Program-made: the position numbers and the translations under genes
Shown here: positions 38,520 through 48,545 of the stretch, piece by piece
Position numbering within the stretch: the stretch's first letter is position 1
Layout: the number at the start of each line of letters is the position of its first letter
Notes under the pieces: generated by a model
What the model saw: the letters and a program-made list of their open reading frames with translations, nothing else
The model's database searches: none
Told to the model about the DNA's origin: nothing
Source: a virus
Strand: one strand, 5' to 3'
DNA: 51,726 nucleotides
Virus record (IMG/VR): IMGVR_UViG_3300025000_000140
Span: 1 to 51,726 of that record

Positions 38520-40705
38520 TTATTACTATGACTTTCCAGGAACCAAGCGTTCAATGATTTTACATATATAAACTTTGCAATGTCTCTATATCCAAGAACA
38601 ATATCTAAAAGCCCATCAGTTACATAAATATTAATTCCTAAATCATCAGGGTCGTAAATAGTTAATGTAGTAGTTGCGTGAATATTTATAATGGTTAACT
38701 CCTGACCGTCTTTCTTTCCAACAAGCGTTTGTAATGCTCCATTTGAACCGCCATTCCAGTAAACAATAGAACTTGTTGGAGTTAATGTATTACTTGTTAT
38801 GCTTGTAATTATTTGTGGTGTATTCGCAATAATTCCTTTAACTACAAAACCGGAATCTGTGGTAATTACAGTTGAATCCGTGCTTACTGATGTTACTTTT
38901 GCATTAATTTGTGTTTGAATGTTAGACGTAACATTATCTAAGTAATCCAATTCAGTAGTTGTAATATCTGAGGGCGTTAATTCAGCAGCACCATTTGAAG
39001 TCATCACTCGGTTTGCTGTGAAATTATTATTGATTAAAGCTAATGAGCCCAATCCAAGTAACGTATTGATTGCTGAATAGTTTGCAGCTCCTAAAATTGA
39101 TTGAACATTAACAGAAGGTGCTATACCTGCATAGGTTGTTAAATCAGCATCGTAGGCTTGAACATTTGTTCCTATTACTAACCCTAAATTACCCCTTGCC
39201 GTTGATGAGCTCTGCAGGTCTGATAAATTATTGCTTACTTTTAAAAGCTCATCAGCATTAAAGGATTCATCCGCACCCGCATTCCAGACTTCCAATGCAG
39301 TTGATGATGAGGTTGCATAGTCTGCGTTAAGCGTTACTAAAGGGTCTGAGAAATAATTATATATACCATTTTTTAACGTCCCTGTTGAATCAGAGTATGC
39401 AGTTGAACCGCCACTTGGGATAGTAATGCTTGATAAACTTGTATATTTAGAATTTCTCAAGGTTAAAGTTGTCCCCGAAACAGTTAATTTTTGCCCGAAA
39501 TCATCCGCATCATAAAGCGTATCTCCCGCAGCGTCATATAAATTATAAGCATCCCTTGCACCACCCTGGATGATGTTGGTAAAGTAATTAGCCCCTGTAA
39601 AAATATTGGCAGCTTGTTTGTGTGGAATTACAGTGGTGTCAATATTTGCACTTGATAAAGTATTATTATCAATATCTTTTAGGGAAAGTCCTATGCCCGA
39701 AGATGTAATTGAGCTTGCCAAATCATTCGCTGTAACAGCAACGGTTTCACCATCGTTAAATAATCCTTGCGCCCTTCTTACAGTTCCCTGAATCACCTGA
39801 GTGAAATACTTAGATCCTGTTAATACCTGAGTACTTGCCTTAGTGACAAACGTTGCGGTATCAGGGCTTGGACTTGTTGGAAGGATAGCAAAACCAATTA
39901 TATCTGCATCACCATTTTTTAAGAATAAGGTATCGTTTGAAACCGCTACAGAACTTCCAAAATCTTCAAAGGCACTTATCAAGTCACCCTGATTTGTTAT
40001 TACCCCCGTGATATTCCCCCACGTAGCCATTGAATCCCCATCTGTAATATCAGATAGAAAAGCAACTGAATCTTTTGTTGGGCTTGATTCCTCACTAAAA
40101 ATTATCCTTCCATTATTTACCCACAAAAGGTTATTCCATGTTTGATAATTTGTAGGCTCATAGGGTAATTCTAAAACTCCATTTATTCCGAATGTAACCA
40201 CCCCATCATGTTTCATCGAATCTTTCACGGTATATCTTCCGTGCATAATTTCAGTTCCGGTAGTCTTGACATAAGAGGTATCTATTGTCCTTGTTGACCT
40301 CTTAGAGGCTAAAGTATCATAAGTTCCTAATATGCTATTCCATATAATTACTACCGAATCAGCTAATGAAATATTCCCGATCATCGGGCTTTTTAATGCA
40401 GGTAAACTTAATTTTCCTGTAGGCGAAAACTTTAACGAATCTTTAATTACTTTTAACCCGCCAATTGAATCCAAGCCTTTTCTATGGACTGTGGAATCGC
40501 CCATATAACTTCTAAGCGCTACTAATGAATCTCTGTTTCTTTTATATCCTGAATCAATCTTAGCCATGTTATTGTTAAGATTAATTGCTCCCGGATTATC
40601 ATCTTGTCCCCATTGTAGAATATGAAGGTTATCAGTTGAATCTGTTGGCGCAGTGTATTGAGCAAATAAACTAATCGAAAATAAAAGAAAAAATAAAATC
40701 TTCAT
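38516..40705 (-). CDS. Long tail fibre with signal peptide and repeats
   Basis: 729 aa. Signal peptide at 1-15 (FFLLFSISLFAQ). Then an Asn/Ser/Thr-rich fibre with two related repeats: GSKYFTQVIQG...LSS and GANYFTNIIQG...LSS, about 68 residues each. Near 570-620 lies TTTELDYLDNVTSNIQTQI, the common phage fibre repeat. The C-terminus is a beta domain. Overlaps both neighbours by 1-4 nt. Confidence 0.7.
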   Translation of the reverse strand: MKILFFLLFSISLFAQYTAPTDSTDNLHILQWGQDDNPGAINLNNNMAKIDSGYKRNRDSLVALRSYMGDSTVHRKGLDSIGGLKVIKDSLKFSPTGKLSLPALKSPMIGNISLADSVVIIWNSILGTYDTLASKRSTRTIDTSYVKTTGTEIMHGRYTVKDSMKHDGVVTFGINGVLELPYEPTNYQTWNNLLWVNNGRIIFSEESSPTKDSVAFLSDITDGDSMATWGNITGVITNQGDLISAFEDFGSSVAVSNDTLFLKNGDADIIGFAILPTSPSPDTATFVTKASTQVLTGSKYFTQVIQGTVRRAQGLFNDGETVAVTANDLASSITSSGIGLSLKDIDNNTLSSANIDTTVIPHKQAANIFTGANYFTNIIQGGARDAYNLYDAAGDTLYDADDFGQKLTVSGTTLTLRNSKYTSLSSITIPSGGSTAYSDSTGTLKNGIYNYFSDPLVTLNADYATSSSTALEVWNAGADESFNADELLKVSNNLSDLQSSSTARGNLGLVIGTNVQAYDADLTTYAGIAPSVNVQSILGAANYSAINTLLGLGSLALINNNFTANRVMTSNGAAELTPSDITTTELDYLDNVTSNIQTQINAKVTSVSTDSTVITTDSGFVVKGIIANTPQIITSITSNTLTPTSSIVYWNGGSNGALQTLVGKKDGQELTIINIHATTTLTIYDPDDLGINIYVTDGLLDIVLGYRDIAKFIYVKSLNAWFLESHSNN

Positions 40706-41904
40706 TAATAGCCCCTTCCATAGCTTGAACCGTATCTTGAACCATATCCAAGAACTGAAATTCCTGCACCTACTTCTAATAGCTGAAATGTTACACTTGG
40801 CGTAAGCGGGTTAATCTCTTTAGAAAAGATTATGAATTTACTTGAGTTGTTTATCCCTGTGGGCACCATATTTGCATAGTTTAAAATAACCTGATCTCCT
40901 ATTTCATATTTTATATGTGAATTGAACTCACCAGCCCACGTAACTATTGCATATTGTTTCGTTAACCAGTTAACTAATTTTTGTAGTAAGTATTCAGCAG
41001 TGTTATCATCGTATATCCAATCGCTTGAATATTCAAAATATTTTTTTACTTTATAATCAGTTTCAGCATTTGCACATTTGGTTTTTTCAGTTGCACCAAG
41101 TATCGAAGCATTGCTTGAAACTACATCTCTGTTAACAAAAAATTCTTTCTTATAAGTTCCTGAAGCGTAATCAAAAGCATACTTTAATCTGAAATCAGTG
41201 TATATGTCTGACAAAGGGCTTAATCTTCCGCTTACCAATTCTCTTTCTGAATTTCTTGTTAAAGGAACAGTCCAAGTATCAGCCGAAGCAGCTTCATCAA
41301 GTGAAAGGAATTTATACCCATCATAAGTGTCTAATAGGATTGAATGACTTTCAAAACATAATTGTTCAATCAATGCCTGTGGAGTGCTGAATGAATTTAT
41401 TGACCTTCCGAATAGCCAATCTTTTCTCGTTCCGCTTGTAGTATTACCAATAACATCGAATGACTGATAATTAATTTTATTATCACCCTGAATGTTTGTT
41501 AAGTAAATGTTATCGGCTGCTGTTGCGCTTGTATCTGCTGCTGCTAAAGTTAGCGTCTTGGTTGAACCTGTATAATCAGAAACATAAGTTTTGTGCCCTG
41601 TGGTTACGTTATAATAAATAGCATTATTATAATAATCATCCACAGAACTTTTAAGCCCGCTTACAATTATTAAAGTTGTGCTTGTAACTGTTGAAACTCT
41701 TAAATCTCTTTCAACAAATACTTCATCTCTTAATATTGATTCAATAATGCCGGAAGGAGTTAATATTATTCCATTAACACTATGTCCTTCGTCTCTTGTA
41801 GCTCCACCAACAGAATCTATCCATCTCTCAAATTGTCTTCCGGCTGCATAAGCGAAAATGTCACCGTTAATTACATTTTCTATACCTTCAGGGAATCTTT
41901 TCAT
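40705..41904 (-). CDS. Tail tip / baseplate protein
   Basis: 399 aa, beta-rich, with a Gly/Tyr/Ser-rich C-terminal tail (GYGSRYGSSYGRGY). Located between the protein following the tape measure and the fibres, so a tail-tip hub or adapter is likely. No family motif recognised. Confidence 0.5.
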   Translation of the reverse strand: MKRFPEGIENVINGDIFAYAAGRQFERWIDSVGGATRDEGHSVNGIILTPSGIIESILRDEVFVERDLRVSTVTSTTLIIVSGLKSSVDDYYNNAIYYNVTTGHKTYVSDYTGSTKTLTLAAADTSATAADNIYLTNIQGDNKINYQSFDVIGNTTSGTRKDWLFGRSINSFSTPQALIEQLCFESHSILLDTYDGYKFLSLDEAASADTWTVPLTRNSERELVSGRLSPLSDIYTDFRLKYAFDYASGTYKKEFFVNRDVVSSNASILGATEKTKCANAETDYKVKKYFEYSSDWIYDDNTAEYLLQKLVNWLTKQYAIVTWAGEFNSHIKYEIGDQVILNYANMVPTGINNSSKFIIFSKEINPLTPSVTFQLLEVGAGISVLGYGSRYGSSYGRGY

Positions 41905-43310
41905 TAGTTCCTATTCCCCATATTATTCCTAATAGAGCCTCTGACACTTCTTACTGGAATTTTTGCAATAATGATATTATTCAATTGTAAATAGACATTG
42001 TGGATTCTTAAGTCACCGGATGCCGTGCTATTCAGCATTGTAAATTCAAGTGATAGTAATTCTTCAATAGTCCACGGTAGGTCTGTATTTATTTTCATAC
42101 CAGTATATTGTCCCCAAAACAGGAAGCTATTAACCGGAGTTATAAGGTCATTGGTATAACCAACTTCGCCATCAGTGTTACCCGAACCCACTCCGGGAAT
42201 GCTTGGATGGAAATAATTCATCATAATATTCCGCTGTGATGTGCCAACCGCTGAAGCCCAATTACAGACCTGTGTAACCTCACTCTCAAAGGCTTTGCCT
42301 AATATTCCAAGATCACCGGTTGCAATATTGCTTTCAGCTTTAACGGCTAATGTTTCGCCGGATGGAACTACTACATAAGTATCAGCATCACTATCGGCTG
42401 CATTCCCTATGTCATTTATGGTGCTTTTAGTTCCCAACTGATTAAACTGGATATAAAGTTGCCCATAGATAGTATCGTCAACTACGCGTCCGGGAGCATA
42501 TAGTCTTACTTCGCTTCTTGTATCAACATTAACAGTAGAGCCGTTCGAAGGCTGTAAAATCATGCAATTAAATATTTGAGGTAAATACTGATATAGATAA
42601 TCATCAGAGGTTGTAACATTTAACTTATGAGTAGCTATGATATATCTTAAAGAAGTTTTGTCAACACAAACTGTCGGAGCTAAAGAGAAACTTGTCAAGT
42701 GGAAATCAACGGTCGCGAATATACCGTATAATATTGGTAATGGTAATGAAAGGTTATCTTCCGGTGCATTTGTGAAATAACTAACTCCATTATTAAAATC
42801 CTTTTGAACCTTGTAATACGGAAGTTCAACCATTTCCAATTCACGATATTCAACACAATAAAGTTCTATCTGAGTTGGATTGTATAAGTAATCTTCTATG
42901 TAGTATTTTTTGAACCAGTTGACTTCACTTTCAGCAGTTGCACCAACCCAACAAAAGCCAACATTAACTTCCCTTGAAACTAACCTTGCTCCCGATGTAG
43001 CAGGATAAAATTCATTAAAGAATCCATCCACACCTGTGTTAGCTGAGTATCGTGCTATCTTTAATATGAATGAACTAACTTGCCCTATTCCACCACCAGA
43101 ACCCATGCCTATTGATTCTCTTATCGGTGAAACACCTTCATTGCCACCCCATATCACACCTGCATCATAAAGACGTCCTGTTCCACCTGCATCTGTTAAT
43201 GTAATTCCACCTACCCTTGTAGTAAATCTATAAGTAGTTGAATCACCTAAGATTTTAACAACCCATACAAGGTTTGAATCAGTCGAAACCGTTTGGTTCA
43301 GGACTAACAT
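41904..43310 (-). CDS. Tail tip protein following tape measure
   Basis: 468 aa, beta-rich, no signal peptide. Position right after the tape measure gene is that of distal tail and hub proteins. Starts 1 nt inside the tape measure stop. No motif recognised, so the exact role (distal tail vs hub) is open. Confidence 0.5.
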   Translation of the reverse strand: MLVLNQTVSTDSNLVWVVKILGDSTTYRFTTRVGGITLTDAGGTGRLYDAGVIWGGNEGVSPIRESIGMGSGGGIGQVSSFILKIARYSANTGVDGFFNEFYPATSGARLVSREVNVGFCWVGATAESEVNWFKKYYIEDYLYNPTQIELYCVEYRELEMVELPYYKVQKDFNNGVSYFTNAPEDNLSLPLPILYGIFATVDFHLTSFSLAPTVCVDKTSLRYIIATHKLNVTTSDDYLYQYLPQIFNCMILQPSNGSTVNVDTRSEVRLYAPGRVVDDTIYGQLYIQFNQLGTKSTINDIGNAADSDADTYVVVPSGETLAVKAESNIATGDLGILGKAFESEVTQVCNWASAVGTSQRNIMMNYFHPSIPGVGSGNTDGEVGYTNDLITPVNSFLFWGQYTGMKINTDLPWTIEELLSLEFTMLNSTASGDLRIHNVYLQLNNIIIAKIPVRSVRGSIRNNMGNRN

Positions 43311-45844
43311 TAATTCATATACCCTTCTCGTATCAACTGTCTTTGAACATCAGGTAATATTCTGTAAACCCTTGAATCTATTACTTTTCCATCCATTACA
43401 TTCTGCAAGGTAATGTTAATCGGCTGTGAGCCTTGCCTTGAACCGCCGTTATTTATCATGCTCCATAAATTTGATTGCTGGTCGTTATTTAATACCATTT
43501 CACCTTTTTTAGCAATGATATTTACTTCACTACCAACAATTCCACCGTCATGGAATTTCGGTATCATAGCCGTTGTTAGCGCAAGGCTGGCAGCTTCGGC
43601 ACTTATCGCAGCCGCAGCACCCGCAGCACCAAACGAGGCAATATTCACAGCTAAAGCGGCAGGGAAAGTTGCTGCTGCAAGTGCAACCATTTCAGCACCG
43701 ATAGTGGCTATTGAAGCCGTTGCGGTTGCGGTGGCAACGGCAGCCGTTGTTGCGGTCTCTGCCTTTTCAAATAAATGCTTTGCAAGAATATGTGTTAATT
43801 CTTCGGCGGCTACTTCTCCTAATACGGAAAGAACATTTTGTCCTAATTGCTCCACAAGTGAGTTTGCTTCACCAAAAACGTTTTCCCATAAACTTGAAAA
43901 ATTCGATTCAAGGATAGACGTTAACCCAGTCCACCTTTCTATTTCTTTTGCGTGTATATCAACCGCAAAATTTTCATAGTCTTGTAAGAGTGCTTTTCTA
44001 TAAGCATTAAGTTCATCTTCATTAATTATTTTTTCAGTAAGCATCTGCTCCGCAAAGGCAATTTCATCACTCATTTTTAATTTGAATAATGCCTTTTCAC
44101 GTTCCGCACTATCTTTTATCAGGTGGGCGTTTAATTCAGCAGCCATTCCTATAAACTTTTTATGTTCCTCAATTAATTTATCAGCCCTTAAGGATTCCTC
44201 TATTTTTTGCCCTCGTTTTTCTACTCCATTGGGCTTAAAATTATTAATCTCATTAAAAATCTGTTCTGCGGTTTTTCCCCAATTACCACCACCCTCAATA
44301 ATATCCTTATTTATTTCTTTTATTTTTTCATGCAGCGAAACCTGTTCATTTAATAACTTAACCCTATCAGCGTCCTTCATCTCTAATGAAAGAGCATTAC
44401 TTAACTGTTCCTTTTGTTTTTCCAGAAGGGCAAGCATGGGCTTATTCTGTAATTCAAGTAAATCTCTTTGGATTTTTAAATCATTGACAAAATCCCTACC
44501 CAGATTTTGAGTTCCTTTGTGTTTCCTTAGATATTCTTCTAAGTTTTTAATTGCAGGTGTTAGATATTCCCTCTCGGAAGGCTTTAGTTCATCATATCTT
44601 GTTTTGAGATTTTGTAAAGCATGTCCCAAGTCTATATTTGATATATTCAATTCGTCAATTGCAGAAACGCCATTTTTTGCCGCAATCTGTATGTCATTGA
44701 GCAAACCCAAGTAAGACTTAAATTCCGGTGTATCCGATGTTAATTGTTTAAGCCTCTCTCCATATTGTCGGGACATTTCTTGCAGAAACTTTAAGTCTTC
44801 TGGGTCAAGTTTTTGTCGGAATCCAAATCTCACATCCCCATTCTTTATTAAATCATCAACCAGTTTTTTGTCCGCGGTATACTTATCTATCATCCCCTGT
44901 TTTTGTTCTTTTATCAACTCTCTATTTAATCGGGTAGCTTCTTCATAAGAGGTGCTTAAATCCCTTAGTTTCTCTATCATTTTGGATATATTATCCAACT
45001 CTGTTTTATAAGCACTATCACCATCTTCCATTGTGGAGTTATTCTTAGCCATTGCAAACGTTAAAGCCTGAAACGCCGTAACTGCCACTGAAAGAAGAAG
45101 CACAATTCCACCCGGCCCCTTTAAGAAACCAAGCATCTCTTTCCCAAACGTGCTGTTTAATGATTTTGCTTCTTTATTAGCACGCATCATTGAATCAATC
45201 ATGGGATTCAAGTTATTACCGATTGCAAGCACACCAAAGGCAAAACTCTGACTGAAATACGCCGAATCCCTTACTACATAGTTAAGGTTCTGCATAGCAA
45301 CGCCCATGTTTGCCATGCCCCTTGTTGAGCCGTGTGCCGATGCACCAACGTTTTCAAGTTCCTGCTTTGCTAATGCAATTTTTTGTTTTAGAACAACAAA
45401 CGCTTCGCTTGTCGTGTCTATCCTAAGAAGCTGTTCGTTCAGCCCTGCCAAACGCCCCATCATAGCCTCAATGGAACCAAGGCTTGATGTTTGTCCGGTT
45501 AATCCTAAATCTCTTTGTGCATCTTTAATCGATTGTAAGGCACGTTTCTTTTCTAATGCAACATTTACTTTATTTATCGAATCTTCAAGTCTTCTTTGTT
45601 CTGCCTGCTCTAACTTAATTGCAGTCTGAATTTCTTTAGAACCGTTCTTAGCCTGATTAGCATAAGCGGTGATAGTGTTCTTTAATGAATCAACAGAGGT
45701 ATTAACATCCTTAAACCCTGCTGATAAAACAGGTATGCCCTCAAGTTCGGTTTTGAACTTTTTTAATTCAGCACGTAAACTTTTAAGGGTAGCATCTTCT
45801 GTTACTACCGTTAATTTTATCCGTTTTTCTATTTCATCAGCCAA
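43310..45844 (-). CDS. Tail tape measure protein
   Basis: 844 aa, TTG start with AAGGA upstream. Long coiled coils, hydrophobic segments near 245-270 and 715-770, and a C-terminal KFHDGGIVG...GEMVLN pattern typical of tape measures. Contains FGVLAIGNNLNPM near residue 205, echoed by the early protein at 11290. It sets tail length (844 aa would suggest a tail of roughly 120-130 nm). Overlaps the upstream gene by 8 nt. Confidence 0.88.
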   Translation of the reverse strand: MADEIEKRIKLTVVTEDATLKSLRAELKKFKTELEGIPVLSAGFKDVNTSVDSLKNTITAYANQAKNGSKEIQTAIKLEQAEQRRLEDSINKVNVALEKKRALQSIKDAQRDLGLTGQTSSLGSIEAMMGRLAGLNEQLLRIDTTSEAFVVLKQKIALAKQELENVGASAHGSTRGMANMGVAMQNLNYVVRDSAYFSQSFAFGVLAIGNNLNPMIDSMMRANKEAKSLNSTFGKEMLGFLKGPGGIVLLLSVAVTAFQALTFAMAKNNSTMEDGDSAYKTELDNISKMIEKLRDLSTSYEEATRLNRELIKEQKQGMIDKYTADKKLVDDLIKNGDVRFGFRQKLDPEDLKFLQEMSRQYGERLKQLTSDTPEFKSYLGLLNDIQIAAKNGVSAIDELNISNIDLGHALQNLKTRYDELKPSEREYLTPAIKNLEEYLRKHKGTQNLGRDFVNDLKIQRDLLELQNKPMLALLEKQKEQLSNALSLEMKDADRVKLLNEQVSLHEKIKEINKDIIEGGGNWGKTAEQIFNEINNFKPNGVEKRGQKIEESLRADKLIEEHKKFIGMAAELNAHLIKDSAEREKALFKLKMSDEIAFAEQMLTEKIINEDELNAYRKALLQDYENFAVDIHAKEIERWTGLTSILESNFSSLWENVFGEANSLVEQLGQNVLSVLGEVAAEELTHILAKHLFEKAETATTAAVATATATASIATIGAEMVALAAATFPAALAVNIASFGAAGAAAAISAEAASLALTTAMIPKFHDGGIVGSEVNIIAKKGEMVLNNDQQSNLWSMINNGGSRQGSQPINITLQNVMDGKVIDSRVYRILPDVQRQLIREGYMN

Positions 45845-46259
45845 AGTTTTTCCTTAAATAATCGAACACTTTATTGTCAAATCTTTTACTGAAACCAAAA
45901 AACACTCTTTTAAATCTTGGATATTTCGGGTCGGTCTGCCAGTGAAGTCCGTTTCCCCTTGCTACTATTATTGCTTCTGTTCCTTTATTCGTGCCCGTAA
46001 CGGATTCAACGGAAATTGAGTTGTAAAGTTTATTTGTCTTTCCCTTATAAACGGTTGAGTTCCCCTTTTTCTTAATCCATCTTTGTGTATTGGGAACAAA
46101 GGAACTGCCTTGTAAATCCTGCCCTGTATCAATGCCTTCCTTAATATCAACAACAGCCATTTCAGCAATTTCCCTCATCTGTTCGGGTGATATATAAGTA
46201 AGTGAATTTAGCTTTGCCTCAACCTCACGTTCAAAACCTTCCTGGTCAAAATCAGTCAT
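45837..46259 (-). CDS. Virion morphogenesis (neck/tail) protein
   Basis: 140 aa from ATG 46259, which overlaps the stop of the 48-aa gene by 8 nt; a TTG at 46271 with GGAG seven bases upstream is an alternative. Contains QWRI-like TQRWIKKKG and LYNSISVES, with RGNGLHWQ; similar in style to Mu gpG-like 'virion morphogenesis' proteins. Unusual position after the tail chaperone genes. Confidence 0.5.
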   Translation of the reverse strand: MTDFDQEGFEREVEAKLNSLTYISPEQMREIAEMAVVDIKEGIDTGQDLQGSSFVPNTQRWIKKKGNSTVYKGKTNKLYNSISVESVTGTNKGTEAIIVARGNGLHWQTDPKYPRFKRVFFGFSKRFDNKVFDYLRKNFG

Positions 46260-46398
46260 TATTGTTATCAAGCAACTGCTCCAATAATTCCGCTTTTACA
46301 ACTTCCATCACTCCGATTACTTCAACGTTCATCATTTCGCATGTTTCAATGTAATCCCAGATGATGTCATATAATTCGTTGATTTCTTTGACTGCCAT
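46252..46398 (-). CDS. 48-aa unknown protein
   Basis: ATG at 46398 has AGGA upstream and overlaps the end of the chaperone extension frame. Acidic, helical (NELYDIIWDYIE). Its stop overlaps the next start. No family recognised. Confidence 0.45.
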   Translation of the reverse strand: MAVKEINELYDIIWDYIETCEMMNVEVIGVMEVVKAELLEQLLDNNND

Positions 46399-46720
46399 AA
46401 ATCCTGTTCAATCTTTTTACTGATTCAAACCAAACTTTGTTATTTATTAAATGAGGCTGATACAGATAGAACCAATAAAAATCAATTACTTGTTCGGTTC
46501 GTTCATCTACCAGTTGAATGGGGTTTATTTCTTCTTCTAAGCCTATAACCAAAGTCCAGAGTATCTCTTCTAACTTTACGGCTTTAGTTAACTGCCTTCT
46601 TTCTGAAAACTTGCGGTCAACTAATTCTATAAGTTCATCACAATTATTTATAACAAACTTTTTCTTTTTCTCTGTATCGTTTATGGTTATGGGGTAAGGT
46701 TTTCTTACACCCAAAAGCAT
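46367..46720 (-). CDS. Tail chaperone extension (GT-like), probably made by -1 frameshift
   Basis: 117 aa if started at ATG 46720, but that ATG has GAGGGG directly against it, a poor spacing. The frame is open upstream without stops to the A9 run at 46753-46761 and is in the -1 frame relative to the 46750-47202 gene. A -1 slip would therefore fuse the two, as lambda gpG/gpGT. Helical and charged. Position between major tail protein and tape measure is right. Confidence 0.75.
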   Translation of the reverse strand: MLLGVRKPYPITINDTEKKKKFVINNCDELIELVDRKFSERRQLTKAVKLEEILWTLVIGLEEEINPIQLVDERTEQVIDFYWFYLYQPHLINNKVWFESVKRLNRIYGSQRNQRII

Positions 46721-46749
46721 CCCCTCATTACTTAGGTAAGAACAGTATT

Positions 46750-47202
46750 CTATTTTTTTTTATCAGCGTTTGTAAAACCTGTCTGCTCCTGAATTGCGGA
46801 GTATAAAAGGTTTGTCATCTCTTTGTCTTTACAGATGTTTTCAAACTGCTCTTTATCAAGCTCATTGTTTACTATCTTCAAAGGCTCATCAGAACCTTCA
46901 ACATCTTTTAATGAGTATTTAATGGAAAGACGTTTGAACTGATTGAATTTTTTTAAGTTAATATATCCCGCTGATTGGATATTTAACTCCTCATCTGAAA
47001 TATCGGGATTACCCTTCCTAAGCTCCCCTGCATGTCTTATTGCCCCCATCATAGCTTCTGAATATAAATCATCCAATTCATCCTGTTGTTCTAAGGTCGG
47101 GTAATCCACTTTAATTTTTAGTGCAAAGACATTTTCACCGTCTATCGTTTCGTTAACATCAACCCAATGTGATTCTGATTTTTTAAGTTTTAATGTCCGC
47201 AT
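46750..47202 (-). CDS. Tail assembly chaperone (G-like)
   Basis: 150 aa, ending NADKKK at an A9 run. Acidic/helical with an N-terminal beta segment. Lies between the major tail protein and the tape measure. In many siphoviruses this gene is translated alone or, by -1 frameshift, as a longer form; both bind the tape measure during tail assembly. Confidence 0.72.
   Translation of the reverse strand: MRTLKLKKSESHWVDVNETIDGENVFALKIKVDYPTLEQQDELDDLYSEAMMGAIRHAGELRKGNPDISDEELNIQSAGYINLKKFNQFKRLSIKYSLKDVEGSDEPLKIVNNELDKEQFENICKDKEMTNLLYSAIQEQTGFTNADKKK
46753..46761 (-). promoter_or_regulatory. -1 programmed frameshift slippery site (A9)
   Basis: On the minus strand GAT-AAA-AAA-AAA-TAG: nine A residues end one base before the stop, containing the canonical A AAA AAA. 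After a -1 slip the reading continues ATA GAA TAC TGT TCT TAC ... with no stop for 12 codons to the ATG of the next frame. Confidence 0.75.
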
Positions 47203-47230
47203 AACTCCCTTTTATTTTATAAGTCTTTAA

Positions 47231-48262
47231 TTATGGTGCTGGATAGCTTCTATCGTTTGCATCTGCTATTGTTACCTGTAATGATTTAGCTGCAGATGTG
47301 TTTAATTCTACAGTCTGGCTTAAAACTATTGATTCATATTGTCCGTCTGTTCCATGAGGCGTAGCAGTTAATCTTCCGTATGAAAGTATATTTAAATAAC
47401 CGGCTGCACCTGTTGAGCCACTTATTAATTCAATACCTCCAACCGTTCCCGCTCTATAATCCTCAAGAATTGAGTATGTAGTTGAATCATAAGGCAATGT
47501 TGCACTAACTGTAAAAGAAGGACTAAATTTATAGCTTCTTGGAACTCCCGCCGTTCTGCAATCAGATATAACATTGTTGTTTATTTGAAGCGAATAATTC
47601 TTGAAACAAACATCTGTTAATGAAGTATAACCAGTGATGTTAAGCGTGCAGGCGGTTGTATCGTTATAAAAATTACTGAGTGATTCCGCAACCCATGTTC
47701 CGCCACTAAGGTCTTGATTATATAGTATCGTTGCCCCAATCCAATTCCCTGATATTTGGGCTAACCTTGCAATTCCTTCTGCATTTGGAGTTAGCGAAAA
47801 AGTCATATCACCTACTACTGCTGTTTTTAAAAGCACTCCATCCGTACTATTGCTATTTGCATAACTTGCAAGTGTATGATAATACCCGGCTGAAGCTGTG
47901 TCTAATATGGTTGAGTTATAAACAGGTGTAATTATCTTTTGAAACGGAGTTGTTGCCACTTCGGTTACATTCTGTAAAGCAGCTACAAAGTGCAATGCAA
48001 GATGTTGTCTTGTGGCAAGTCCGGCAAAAGCCATTGATTTTAACCCGCTTGCCGTATCGGTATAATTTCTGCTTTCTTTTGGTATTAATCCTGATGTAGA
48101 TATTACATCAAGATTATTGATAATTGTGTTCGGATTAGTTATTACGCTGCCCGCGTTATAATTTAAAGTTTCATAAGCATCCGTATCTGCCTTTGGTGTT
48201 GCAAAGTTAGTCTGTTGTAAAACACCTACCACTCTTTGCCTTGAAGTTATTTCTGCTGCCAT
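47231..48262 (-). CDS. Major tail protein (tail tube)
   Basis: 343 aa, beta-rich, Thr/Ser/Asn/Gly-rich; C-terminal region has immunoglobulin-like strand pattern. Directly precedes the tail chaperone and tape measure genes in the standard siphovirus order. Start ATG overlaps no gene and has AAGGGGAGAAA upstream, as expected for a highly expressed tube subunit. Confidence 0.75.
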   Translation of the reverse strand: MAAEITSRQRVVGVLQQTNFATPKADTDAYETLNYNAGSVITNPNTIINNLDVISTSGLIPKESRNYTDTASGLKSMAFAGLATRQHLALHFVAALQNVTEVATTPFQKIITPVYNSTILDTASAGYYHTLASYANSNSTDGVLLKTAVVGDMTFSLTPNAEGIARLAQISGNWIGATILYNQDLSGGTWVAESLSNFYNDTTACTLNITGYTSLTDVCFKNYSLQINNNVISDCRTAGVPRSYKFSPSFTVSATLPYDSTTYSILEDYRAGTVGGIELISGSTGAAGYLNILSYGRLTATPHGTDGQYESIVLSQTVELNTSAAKSLQVTIADANDRSYPAP

Positions 48263-48490
48263 TTATTTCTCCCCTTTATAAATTTCTACCCACCCAAATT
48301 GTTTTAATATCTTTGTTTTTGATGTTGCAAGTTCTATAACTTCTCCATCAGCTAATTTTTTCTCTAACTCTTTGCCTATAAAGGGGACTGCATTGGAAGA
48401 ACCTTTGATATAGTTATCCGTTTTAACCAGCTTTTGTTTCCCCTCAACCTTTTTCGGAGCTTGCTCCTGCTCCACCTTTTCTAAATCCAT
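48263..48490 (-). CDS. Small unknown protein in tail operon
   Basis: 75 aa, Lys/Glu/Val-rich. The second half (PFIGKELEKKLADGEVIELATSKTKILKQFGWVEI) resembles the small C-terminal domain seen in a few head-tail proteins. Its stop abuts the major tail protein start codon. Role unknown. Confidence 0.5.
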   Translation of the reverse strand: MDLEKVEQEQAPKKVEGKQKLVKTDNYIKGSSNAVPFIGKELEKKLADGEVIELATSKTKILKQFGWVEIYKGEK

Positions 48491-48545
48491 ACATACACCT
48501 TATATTTATAACTAAAACTGTTTAATGTTGAGTTTGTGTAATACT

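Noticed and set aside
43413-43979. 188-codon plus-strand frame opposite the tape measure gene
   Set aside because: Antisense to an Ala-rich coding region; composition follows the opposite strand and no ribosome site is seen.
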